DNA of 5,591 nt from Victivallales bacterium (GTDB lineage: Bacteria; Verrucomicrobiota; Lentisphaeria; Oligosphaerales; Oligosphaeraceae). Each line of letters opens with the position of its first letter. The first letter of the stretch is position 1. Of the stretch, positions 1 through 5,591 are shown one piece after another. Both the position numbers and the translations under genes were made by a program. The notes under the pieces were generated by a model. It was not told the origin of the DNA and made no database searches. It saw only the letters and a program-made list of their open reading frames with translations. Location: positions 1 to 5,591 of the forward strand of contig JAFRLP010000490.1 of assembly GCA_017431185.1 (NCBI GenBank). Reading direction: 5' to 3'.

Positions 1-438
1 CTTGCCCCCTCCCCGCAGAATGTCGGGCGGATAGTTCCGCCCCGCCTCCACCCGAGGGACGCTTCCCCAGTCAGGTTTCGGCGCGAAAAAGCGTACTCCT
101 GGGACAACCATTGCCTCCCAGCGGCCAGGCAAAGTGCAGTAAAAGCCATGGCGGACCGTCATTTGGCAGGCGGCGGAAGACTGGCCGAATGCCAGCAGCC
201 TGGCGGTCAGGGCATGTTTGCCTGGGGATAGCGGCACGAGGACATGGTTGGTGAACCAAAGTTCAGGCGCACCCCGGTCTGGCCCCGCGGCCAGCAGTTT
301 TCCGTCCAGGAAAAGTTGGCACGACTCGTCGGCGCTGTAATCGAAGTCCAGTGTACGGGGAGCCTCCGCATCCAGGAGAAGCCTGAAGACGGCAAGGAAG
401 GGGGCGGCCGGAGCGGCCTGAGGAGACATCCATTTCAT
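1..438 (-). CDS. N-terminal part of a GH78 (alpha-L-rhamnosidase)-like protein, cut by the window edge
   Basis: The frame is open from ATG at 438 to base 1 (146 codons, no stop), so the gene continues off the left edge. The product starts MKWMSPQAAPAAPF. Residues about 29-95 have the pattern of the beta-sandwich found at the N-terminus of bacterial alpha-L-rhamnosidase-like enzymes: a hydrophobic strand, then SADESCQLFLDGKLLAAGP (the 'AD..Y.L.vNG' motif followed by 'GP'), then VPLSPGKHALTARLLAFG (the 'L.PG.N.l.a.v..yG' motif). No catalytic domain is visible. The N-terminus has no signal peptide, so a cytosolic enzyme is likely. No clear Shine-Dalgarno precedes 438; ATG at 429 is a possible alternative start. 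It is divergent from the AraC-type regulator and has a paired operator upstream. Coding is well supported; the family call is inferred from motif shape, and another glycosidase with a similar sandwich (GH2-like, for example) is possible. Confidence 0.7.
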   Translation of the reverse strand, partial: MKWMSPQAAPAAPFLAVFRLLLDAEAPRTLDFDYSADESCQLFLDGKLLAAGPDRGAPELWFTNHVLVPLSPGKHALTARLLAFGQSSAACQMTVRHGFYCTLPGRWEAMVVPGVRFFAPKPDWGSVPRVEAGRNYPPDILRGGGK

Positions 439-488
439 AAAATTGTGATAATGGGGGCAAAGATGGAGTTTTGGAACATCAGCGGTAT

Positions 489-494
489 ATTATA
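489..494 (-). promoter_or_regulatory. Putative -10 hexamer of the leftward glycosidase-like gene
   Basis: The minus strand reads TATAAT here, giving a leader of roughly 44 nt to the ATG at 438. With a 17-bp spacer the -35 position (512-517) reads AAGGCA, which is poor, as is common for promoters that need an activator. The hexamer lies exactly 32 bp downstream of the nearest TTTGGCAC box. Confidence 0.5.
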
Positions 495-496
495 AT
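491..496 (+). promoter_or_regulatory. Putative -10 hexamer of the AraC-type regulator gene
   Basis: The plus strand reads TATAAT, overlapping the minus-strand TATAAT at 489-494, so the two divergent promoters would share one AT-rich core. The -35 is not convincing (TTTTGG at 469-474 with a 16-bp spacer). If this is the promoter, transcription starts near 503 and the operator pair at 527-555 lies downstream of the start, in a position that would block transcription. Confidence 0.3.
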
Positions 497-526
497 GCGA
501 TAATCCGGATTTGCCTTACTGTCATC

Positions 527-555
527 GTGCCAAATCATCATCGTTTTGTGCCAAA
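527..555 (-). promoter_or_regulatory. Left operator: two TTTGGCAC boxes, 21-bp period, facing the leftward gene
   Basis: On the minus strand, TTTGGCACAAAA occupies 555-544 and TTTGGCAC occupies 534-527, so the box starts are 21 bp apart, two helical turns. This is the classic spacing of AraC-family direct half-sites. Aligned with the pair at 1457-1485, 25 of 29 positions are identical, including part of the spacer. The pair ends 32 bp before the leftward -10 and also lies 8 bp before the regulator's ATG at 564. The likely roles are activation of the leftward gene and autoregulation. Binding by the neighbouring regulator is inferred from geometry and proximity. Confidence 0.7.
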
Positions 556-563
556 TCGGCAAA

Positions 564-1499
564 ATGAGTTCCTCGCCTCCCGTGAATCGCTTCTACCATT
601 CCACTCTGCTTGCCTTGGTGCGAGCGGAGGATTTGCCCGTCTTCATTCGGCGTGTGTCGGCTGGCCATCACCCCAATCGCCTGTTCCACGACCACGACTA
701 CACGGAAATCGCGATGGTTGCCTCTGGCGAGCCGTTGCATGTCCTGGGCGATGGCACGACCATTCGCCTGCACCCGGGAGACGTGCTGATCTTGCGGCCA
801 GGGCTCATCCATGCCTACGATGAAGCGGAGGAACTCTCCATCGTCAATGTGGTCTTCCGCCCGGAAGTGATGTTTTCGTCCGCCATTCTGGAGGATTGGA
901 ATGCGCTGCCGCTCAACGCAGCCACCGGACAGTTCGCCTTGCTTCATCTGGAGTCCCAGCAGAGGGTGTCTTTCCTTTCGGCTGTGGATGCGCTGGAACG
1001 CGAACTGAAAGGTTTGCGCACTGGTTTCCGCGTGGCTGTGACCACACGGCTGCTGGAGGTGGCGCTGGCGTTGCTGCGCCGTCCAGGCCAGGACGCCGAC
1101 CAGGATGCCGTCCGTCTGGAACACTGCATCGACTACATCAGTCGCCATTACGGCGCCACCCTGAACATTGATGCCCTATGTCGCATCGCCGCCATGTCGA
1201 GGCGAAATCTGTTCCGTCAGTTCCGTCTGCTGACGGGTTCGTCTCCGCTGGAGTATCTCATCAGCGTGCGTCTTCACCAGGCCGTGAACCGGCTTCTCTC
1301 CACCACCGACACCGTGGCGGCCATCGCCCAGGATTGCGGATTCTATGACAGCAATGCCTTTTGTCGCCATTTTCAAAGCCGTTTCAACATGACTCCAAGG
1401 CAATTCCGCCAAGCCAGCATCGTCAAGGGAAACACGAAGGAGGATGGAAAAAATACTTTGGCACAAAATGAAGATTCTTTGGCACAAAAAAAGAGGTGA
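564..1499 (+). CDS. AraC-family transcriptional regulator, RhaS/RhaR-like cupin plus HTH
   Basis: A 311-residue protein of typical AraC-family length. The N-terminal cupin sensor contains HDHDYTE (residues 42-48), HPGD (70-73), GLIHAY (80-85) and LSIVNVVFRP, an arrangement resembling the sugar-binding domain of RhaS/RhaR. The C-terminal double helix-turn-helix spans about 185-283: NIDALCRIAAMSRRNLFRQF forms the first HTH, IAQDCGFYDSNAFCRHFQ the second, followed by the family signature FNMTPRQFR. I chose ATG 564; the frame also opens at TTG 546, but that codon lies inside the operator. No Shine-Dalgarno is visible. A non-conserved tail of about 28 residues follows the HTH and contains LAQ at 299-301 and 306-308, encoded by the right operator pair. 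It probably binds a mono- or oligosaccharide and activates both flanking units; rhamnose is only a guess from similarity. Confidence 0.93.
   Translation: MSSSPPVNRFYHSTLLALVRAEDLPVFIRRVSAGHHPNRLFHDHDYTEIAMVASGEPLHVLGDGTTIRLHPGDVLILRPGLIHAYDEAEELSIVNVVFRPEVMFSSAILEDWNALPLNAATGQFALLHLESQQRVSFLSAVDALERELKGLRTGFRVAVTTRLLEVALALLRRPGQDADQDAVRLEHCIDYISRHYGATLNIDALCRIAAMSRRNLFRQFRLLTGSSPLEYLISVRLHQAVNRLLSTTDTVAAIAQDCGFYDSNAFCRHFQSRFNMTPRQFRQASIVKGNTKEDGKNTLAQNEDSLAQKKR
1457..1485 (+). promoter_or_regulatory. Right operator: two TTTGGCAC boxes, 21-bp period, inside the regulator's 3' end
   Basis: TTTGGCACAAAA at 1457-1468 and TTTGGCAC at 1478-1485 (this copy is also followed by AAAA) are direct repeats 21 bp apart, facing the pseudopilin operon. 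The spacer shares GA and GAT with the left pair. The boxes are read in frame as Leu-Ala-Gln near the regulator's C-terminus. The pair ends 32 bp before TATAGT, the same distance as on the left. If the half-site is about 17 bp, as in AraC, the proximal one would run up to the -35 position. Confidence 0.7.
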
Positions 1500-1517
1500 A
1501 TATTGTTGAGAACAGTG

Positions 1518-1523
1518 TATAGT
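1518..1523 (+). promoter_or_regulatory. Putative -10 hexamer of the pseudopilin-glycosidase operon
   Basis: TATAGT, one mismatch from consensus. The -35 position at a 17-bp spacer (1495-1500, GGTGAA) is poor, consistent with dependence on an activator. The predicted start near 1530 leaves a leader of about 70 nt. The assignment is supported mainly by the 32-bp distance to the operator, which matches the left promoter. Confidence 0.5.
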
Positions 1524-1587
1524 AATATCATCGCGCCACGAAACAAATCACCGAAATCGTTGACTCTTCTGGCCAACGGAAAACACC

Positions 1588-1591
1588 GGAG
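1588..1591 (+). promoter_or_regulatory. Ribosome binding site of the pseudopilin gene
   Basis: GGAG lies 7 nt before ATG 1599. It supports this start over the upstream in-frame TTG at 1503, which would add 32 residues ahead of the prepilin leader and destroy its usual short form. Confidence 0.65.
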
Positions 1592-1598
1592 AACGCCC

Positions 1599-2405
1599 AT
1601 GAAAATTTGTCAACCCAGATTCACACTTGTTGAATTGTTGGTAGTGATAGCCATCATCGCCATACTGGCGTCCATGCTGTTGCCGGCGTTGAGCAAGGCT
1701 CGGGAGAAAGGACGGGCTGTCAGTTGCGCCAGCCAGATGCGCCAGCTTGGAATCGCGTTTCAGATTTATCTCCAGGACAACGAGGACTTCTATCCCATTG
1801 GACGCGGCGCCTCTGGGGAGAACTGCTGGGCGGGATGCCTGGCCGTCAATAAATACATTTCGGAGACGAAACTGCTATGCTGCCCCAGCCGTTCCGCCCT
1901 TGGTCTAAGCAACTCCACGACTAGCGGGAGTTACACCAAAGTCTATCGCAACACCGTCTTGCAGGAGACCTCGCCCTTGGCGGAGAGTTCATGGGCGTAC
2001 ATTGACTATGGCTACAACAAGTGGTGGCTGGGCAGTTGGGCCAGGGCCAGCGCCAATGGCGAGACCTACAGCATGAAAGCCACCAGGTTGCCTCGTGTGT
2101 CAGAAACCGTGAATTGCCTGGAGGCTGTCCAGTCCAATTGGCTGAACGGAGGCCTTGCGGCTCCATTGGGACGGTGCTATGTGTTCCATTACTACAACGA
2201 TGGCCAGCCGATGCCCTATCCGGTGCATACCCTGAGCCTCAATGTCCTCTGGTGTGACGGACACATCTCCGTTCTTGGCGGGGCGCCCAGCACCAAAAGT
2301 TCCGACTGGACAACCCGCCTCTATGCCTCCGGCGGCAGGCTGGAAGGAAGCTGGGGAGGCAACACCACGCACGATATGTGGGGCGGAGACGCATGGAGGA
2401 GATGA
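1599..2405 (+). CDS. Type II secretion/type IV pilin-like pseudopilin, H-X9-DG family
   Basis: A 268-residue protein. The short basic leader MKICQPR is followed by [20 protein letters not shown], the class III prepilin signal with Glu at +5 (residue 12) and a transmembrane/assembly helix to about residue 30, then the usual [11 protein letters not shown]. The residue before the expected cleavage site is Arg7 rather than the canonical Gly. The globular part has CCPS at 94-97 and, near the C-terminus, H210 followed by nine residues and D220-G221 within LNVLWCDGH. This is the H-X9-DG signature of a pseudopilin family that is greatly expanded in Lentisphaerota and Planctomycetota. It is expected in the inner membrane/periplasm after processing by a prepilin peptidase (none is encoded here). 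Its stop overlaps the start region of the next gene, indicating co-translation. Its precise role is unknown; help in export or display of the neighbouring glycosidase is an inference. Confidence 0.92.
   Translation: MKICQPRFTLVELLVVIAIIAILASMLLPALSKAREKGRAVSCASQMRQLGIAFQIYLQDNEDFYPIGRGASGENCWAGCLAVNKYISETKLLCCPSRSALGLSNSTTSGSYTKVYRNTVLQETSPLAESSWAYIDYGYNKWWLGSWARASANGETYSMKATRLPRVSETVNCLEAVQSNWLNGGLAAPLGRCYVFHYYNDGQPMPYPVHTLSLNVLWCDGHISVLGGAPSTKSSDWTTRLYASGGRLEGSWGGNTTHDMWGGDAWRR
2395..2401 (+). promoter_or_regulatory. Ribosome binding site of the exported glycosidase-like gene
   Basis: GGAGGAG, a near-perfect Shine-Dalgarno inside the last codons of the pseudopilin gene. It is followed by three consecutive in-frame ATGs at 2402, 2405 and 2408. 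The 6-nt spacing favours 2408. The ATG at 2402 would overlap the upstream stop as ATGA. Either choice implies translational coupling. Confidence 0.75.
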
Positions 2406-2407
2406 TG

Positions 2408-5227
2408 ATGCAACGTAACGCACTTCTGCTGGCGCTGTTTGCCGCTGTCACGCTGACCGCCCAGAACCTGGTCCGCAATCCCGCGTTTGACGGCAATCCG
2501 CCGGCTGGCTGGCGACTGGCAGGCGCGCAATGCGAAAATGGAGTCGCCGCTGTGGCAAAGAATCCAGATGGCTCCAATGGCTTTCTGGAGCAAACGCTGA
2601 AAGGGCCAGTCAAGGGACGCCGCTACCGCATCTCCTGTGAAGCCATGGGAGAGCCTGGCAGCCTGTTCCGTTTCTGCGCATACTGGTCGGCGGGAAATCA
2701 TGCGTCCCCCAGAAAACGTGCCTCTGACAACTGGAAGAAACACCAGGGCAACGGCAAATGGGTCACGCTTTCCAGCGAGATCACCTATGATGCGGATGCC
2801 ATCAACGACATCCGAGTCTCCTTTGTCACCTTTGAGGGCAAGGTGCAGATGCGTCACCCTGTTGTGGAGGAGATGGAACAGCCGCCAGAACTGCCGTCCG
2901 TGCAGGGAGGGCGATGGAGTTTCCATCCGACCGCAGCCGGCGTACACATGCAGGAAGGTCAGCCAGCCCTGGTAATCAAGTTTGCGGGAAGCCTATGGAC
3001 GCCTGCGGCGGAGATCAAAGGCATTCCCATCAAGCCAGGGCAGAGATACCGCTTGCGCTATGAGGCGCTCGGCATCGGGCAGGCGGTCAGAGATACAGGA
3101 TTCCATGGCTACCGCGTCGAATTGTCCGTGCCCGACCAAGGGTACAGCGCCCGACGGCCTTTTGAGGAGGTCTGGGCTAGCAGTTGGCAGGGCAAAAGCG
3201 CACTGCTCGACAAATTGCCGACGAGCGCGACGTCCGTTGACGTGCGGCTCTTCGCGGAGTCGGGGTGTACCGTAGCCTTCCGCAATTTCTCCCTGGAGGA
3301 GTACACTCCGCCCATCACAGCCGACGCCCAACTGATCCTGACCAGTCCGCTTTACAGAGACTCCATCTATGCCTCCCTGCCCGTGAAGGAACTCACGGGG
3401 CATGTGCTCATGCCACCCGATGTGCGCAACTATCGGGTGAGGCTGGAACAGGGCGGAAAAGCGCTGGCCTCGGTCTCGCGGACGGTGGATTGCTCCTTCG
3501 TCTTGCCAGCCAGTGAACTGACCGAAGGAGAGGCGACGGTGATTGCCGAAGGTCTCTCAGACAAAAATGATGTTCTGCGGACGGTCACCCGAAAGCTGCG
3601 CAAACTCCCGCCAGCCGCGCACGAGATGGTGATGGGCCCCAACCGAATCATGTACTTTGACGGAGTGCCCTTTCTCCCGACCATGCTGATGGGCGAATTG
3701 CCAAACGATGACTTTGCCGCCTTTGCCTCCGCGCATGGCCTCAACTCCTTCCTGGGACGCAGCGGCACCGCGAAAGGCATCCTCGCTTTGCTGGAGATGG
3801 CACGCCGCCATGGGCTGAAGATGATGCTGGGCTATACATACGCCAAGGATGGCAATCTGGCCAGTTTCAGGCAACGCGCCCAAAGGCTGCTTTCGGCGGA
3901 GGTCACCGCCCATCCGTCTTTGCTGGGCTACTTTCTGGCGGACGAGCCGTTCTGGACAGGGGCAAACCTGGACTATCTTCGCGAATCCTACAACATCCTC
4001 AGGGAGCGCGACCCTTATCACCCCGTATGGATCAACTCCGCTCCGCCAAGCACACTGGAGGAAAACCGCCCCTATATGGCCTGCGCGGACATCAATGGCT
4101 TTGACGTCTATCCCGTCCCCTACCCCTGCACACATTCCTTCATCGCCGACAAATATCCGACGGCATTGGGAAAATACAGCCAACTCGCCTTTGACACATC
4201 CGGGGGACGGCATGCCGTCTGGATGGTACACCAGGCCCATAGTTGGAAACGCTATATTCCAGGCAAGCCGGACTCCGTCATCTATCCCAACCTGGATGAA
4301 TTGCGCTTCATGTGCTTTGACTCATTGCTTCATCAGGCCAGCGGAGTCATCTACTGGGGGAGCAACAACGTGGTCGAGCCGCAGTTTCTGCGCCACGTGC
4401 TTGCCTCATGTGCGGAAGTCGAGAGCCTCTCCCGACTGCTTGCCGAGGGCCGTCGGCGCCTGCTTTCGGAACAGGATGACCTGGCAGTCCACGAGCTGGA
4501 GTTCGGCGGTTTGCGCTGGCTGGCCGTCCTGAACTGCTCGACCAGGGAAAGGGAGGTCTCCTTCCCCGCCCCATGCTTTGGCAACGGTTTGGTCACGGTC
4601 TTTCACGAGCAGCGAAAAGTGGAGTGCAGGGAGGGAGTGCTCCAGGACCGTTTCAGGCCCTATTCCGTGCATCTCTACGGCGTCGCTCCACTGCCGCCCG
4701 CCTATCGGGAGCCGCCTTTGTGGCAAGGGAAAAACGACCCGCTGGAGGAGTTTTGCCGCCGTGTCCGCGACCCAGGCGCAAAATACGCGGGGACGGCCAA
4801 CTGGCTGTGGGAGGAATCGACTGCCGCGACGGTGGCTGGCAAGGCCTTTCTGCGCCGTCACCTCAAACTTGACGCTCCTGTGAAATCCGCCACCATCCTG
4901 GCATCTGTGGATGACTATGCCTCCCTCACGGTCAACGGACAGCCTTGCGCCAGTTTCGGTGGCTGGTCACAACTCACGAAAGTCGATATCACCCATCTTC
5001 TGCGAATAGGGGACAATCTCATGCTTGTCGAAGCGGAGGATGCAGGACATCTGCCCTGTGCCTTCCTGGCTGAAATACACCTGGAACACATGGATGGCCA
5101 GAGCACAGTCATCATCACCGACGACCAATGGGAGAGCGCGGCGACCGAGGATGGCCCCTGGCATCCCGCCAAAGTCATCGCACCGTATGGGCAAGGCGCC
5201 TGGGGACGCAAGGTGCAGTTGCCTTGA
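2408..5227 (+). CDS. Exported multidomain glycoside hydrolase-like protein (clan GH-A-type TIM barrel)
   Basis: A 939-residue protein. Residues 1-18 (MQRNALLLALFAAVTLTA) form a Sec signal peptide with probable cleavage before Gln19. Residues about 20-157 begin NLVRNPAFDGNPPAGW and look like a CBM4/9-type jelly-roll; about 160-300 look like a second such module; about 305-410 look like an Ig-like linker. A TIM barrel spans roughly 412-690: RIMYFDGVPFLPTM at the first strand, LGYFLADEPFW with D512-E513 as candidate acid/base region, INGFDVYPVPYP at 563-572, WMVHQAHSW at 605-613 and VIYWGSNN at 647-654. A sandwich follows, and residues about 780-939 (ANWLW, LTVNGQ, LLRIGDNLMLV, ITDDQW at 903-908) resemble an alpha-L-rhamnosidase accessory domain. 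No obvious strand-7 nucleophile Glu is seen. I do not recognise a numbered GH family; the substrate is unknown, probably a plant or host glycan. Coupled to the pseudopilin. Confidence 0.85.
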   Translation: MQRNALLLALFAAVTLTAQNLVRNPAFDGNPPAGWRLAGAQCENGVAAVAKNPDGSNGFLEQTLKGPVKGRRYRISCEAMGEPGSLFRFCAYWSAGNHASPRKRASDNWKKHQGNGKWVTLSSEITYDADAINDIRVSFVTFEGKVQMRHPVVEEMEQPPELPSVQGGRWSFHPTAAGVHMQEGQPALVIKFAGSLWTPAAEIKGIPIKPGQRYRLRYEALGIGQAVRDTGFHGYRVELSVPDQGYSARRPFEEVWASSWQGKSALLDKLPTSATSVDVRLFAESGCTVAFRNFSLEEYTPPITADAQLILTSPLYRDSIYASLPVKELTGHVLMPPDVRNYRVRLEQGGKALASVSRTVDCSFVLPASELTEGEATVIAEGLSDKNDVLRTVTRKLRKLPPAAHEMVMGPNRIMYFDGVPFLPTMLMGELPNDDFAAFASAHGLNSFLGRSGTAKGILALLEMARRHGLKMMLGYTYAKDGNLASFRQRAQRLLSAEVTAHPSLLGYFLADEPFWTGANLDYLRESYNILRERDPYHPVWINSAPPSTLEENRPYMACADINGFDVYPVPYPCTHSFIADKYPTALGKYSQLAFDTSGGRHAVWMVHQAHSWKRYIPGKPDSVIYPNLDELRFMCFDSLLHQASGVIYWGSNNVVEPQFLRHVLASCAEVESLSRLLAEGRRRLLSEQDDLAVHELEFGGLRWLAVLNCSTREREVSFPAPCFGNGLVTVFHEQRKVECREGVLQDRFRPYSVHLYGVAPLPPAYREPPLWQGKNDPLEEFCRRVRDPGAKYAGTANWLWEESTAATVAGKAFLRRHLKLDAPVKSATILASVDDYASLTVNGQPCASFGGWSQLTKVDITHLLRIGDNLMLVEAEDAGHLPCAFLAEIHLEHMDGQSTVIITDDQWESAATEDGPWHPAKVIAPYGQGAWGRKVQLP

Positions 5228-5300
5228 CTCGCCTGACGCCATGCCCTCCACGCTGATGCTCCATCGAAGGACGAAAACCCGCTGCGCAAAAAGCGTCGAT
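5228..5300. other. Convergent intergenic spacer without a clear terminator
   Basis: Seventy-three bases separate the two convergent stop codons. The best hairpin is only CGCT (5280-5283) pairing with AGCG (5292-5295). Read on the minus strand it is followed by a GGG and a four-T run, too weak to call a terminator. No gene or repeat is seen. Confidence 0.5.
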
Positions 5301-5591
5301 TCACGGCAGATAGGTCATGGCCTGTTCGCGTGAAAGATGGAAGTCCTCGCACAGGGCATCCAGGACATTCTCCCTGCTGACATTCATGCGCAGCAGCCTG
5401 GCCACGTATGCCAGAATGCCTCGCTTCTCTCCCTCTTTCATTCCCTCTTTCATTCCCGCTTCCTTGCCTCTTGTCTCACCGATTCTCTCTGCCTCTTCGC
5501 ACAACTCCTGTTCCGCCTTGCACATGTTCATGGTCTCCTTTTTTCGTGGAATCCTGAAACTGGCGCCTGTGACAGCGCGGATGACCCTCGC
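5301..5591 (-). CDS. C-terminal part of an Rpn/PD-(D/E)XK-type putative nuclease/transposase, cut by the window edge
   Basis: The minus-strand frame is open from the right edge (base 5591) to TGA at 5301-5303, giving 96 residues of a longer protein. ATG 5531 is an internal methionine, since the frame reads on upstream as VTGASFRIPRKKETMNMCKA. The order VTGA..RIP...MCKA, then a charged Glu/Gly/Lys stretch (ETRGKEAGMKEGMKEGEKRG), then a short helical C-terminus (LLRMNVSRENVLDALCEDFHLSREQA) matches the tail of Rpn-family recombination-promoting nucleases/putative transposases, which usually run to about 250-350 residues. The catalytic PD-(D/E)XK domain would lie outside the window, so activity cannot be judged. 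It converges on the glycosidase gene with 73 bp between the stops. The family call rests on this tail pattern only. Confidence 0.7.
   Translation of the reverse strand, partial: ARVIRAVTGASFRIPRKKETMNMCKAEQELCEEAERIGETRGKEAGMKEGMKEGEKRGILAYVARLLRMNVSRENVLDALCEDFHLSREQAMTYLP
5431..5454 (-). repeat. Two perfect 12-bp tandem units inside the Rpn-like gene
   Basis: The plus strand carries CCCTCTTTCATT twice in a row with no mismatch. On the coding strand this yields Met-Lys-Glu-Gly twice, followed by a degenerate Glu-Lys-Arg-Gly. Such repeats in the charged hinge of Rpn-like proteins expand and contract in frame by slippage, because the unit is a multiple of three. Confidence 0.8.

Noticed and set aside
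315..322. A third TTTGGCAC-like box (GTTGGCAC) on the plus strand within the leftward gene
   Set aside because: It is a single copy with one mismatch, no partner at 21 bp and no nearby promoter; it is explained by coding sequence.
522..1148. 208-codon open frame on the minus strand opposite the regulator
   Set aside because: It lies fully antisense to a regulator with clear cupin and HTH motifs, has low-complexity His/Gln-rich composition and no recognisable domain; it is a GC-driven shadow.
1558..1578. Small inverted repeat CGTTG/CAACG in the leader of the pseudopilin operon
   Set aside because: Only 5 bp of stem with an 11-nt loop and no T-run; not enough to call an attenuator or riboswitch.
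1503..1598. Extended pseudopilin start at TTG 1503
   Set aside because: It would add 32 residues before the prepilin leader, overlaps the predicted promoter and has no ribosome binding site, whereas ATG 1599 has GGAG at the right distance.
3557..4240. 227-codon open frame on the minus strand inside the glycosidase-like gene, and a plus-strand one at 3849-4532
   Set aside because: Both overlap the conserved TIM-barrel coding frame, lack ribosome binding sites and give no family-like sequence.
5280..5295. Possible intrinsic terminator between the convergent genes
   Set aside because: The stem is 4 bp and the T-run is short and interrupted; it does not meet a reasonable terminator standard.

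Overview
The window looks like chromosomal DNA from a Lentisphaerota (Victivallis-like) bacterium or a close PVC relative. This rests on moderately high GC, an AraC-family regulator, a very hydrophobic H-X9-DG pseudopilin with an Arg-Phe-Thr-Leu-Val-Glu processing site, and a large secreted glycosidase-like protein. It is an inference from sequence style; no ribosomal or other marker gene is present.

Layout. At the left edge, on the minus strand, is the first ~146 codons of a gene (start at 438) whose N-terminus resembles the beta-sandwich of alpha-L-rhamnosidase-like (GH78-type) proteins. A short divergent control region follows (about 439-563). Next on the plus strand is an AraC/RhaS-type regulator (564-1499), then a pseudopilin (1599-2405) translationally coupled to a 939-residue exported protein with a TIM-barrel core and carbohydrate-binding-like modules at both ends (2408-5227). 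At the right edge, on the minus strand and converging, is the C-terminal end of an Rpn/PD-(D/E)XK-type putative nuclease/transposase (stop at 5301, running off the window). No tRNA, rRNA, CRISPR array or insertion-sequence end was seen.

How it fits together. The main observation is regulatory. A pair of TTTGGCAC boxes with a 21-bp repeat period lies upstream of the leftward gene. A second, almost identical pair lies upstream of the rightward pseudopilin-glycosidase operon. Each pair is oriented towards the gene it precedes and sits exactly 32 bp before a TATAAT-like hexamer. The 21-bp period is that of AraC-family half-sites. The simplest reading is that the regulator between them activates both flanking units in response to a sugar, possibly rhamnose or a related glycan, and may repress itself because the left pair lies just before its own start codon. 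The right pair is buried inside the last codons of the regulator gene and creates a 7-residue protein repeat there. The window therefore looks like a compact, self-contained glycan-utilisation locus in which one local regulator drives a cytosolic-looking glycosidase on one side and a pseudopilin plus exported glycosidase on the other.
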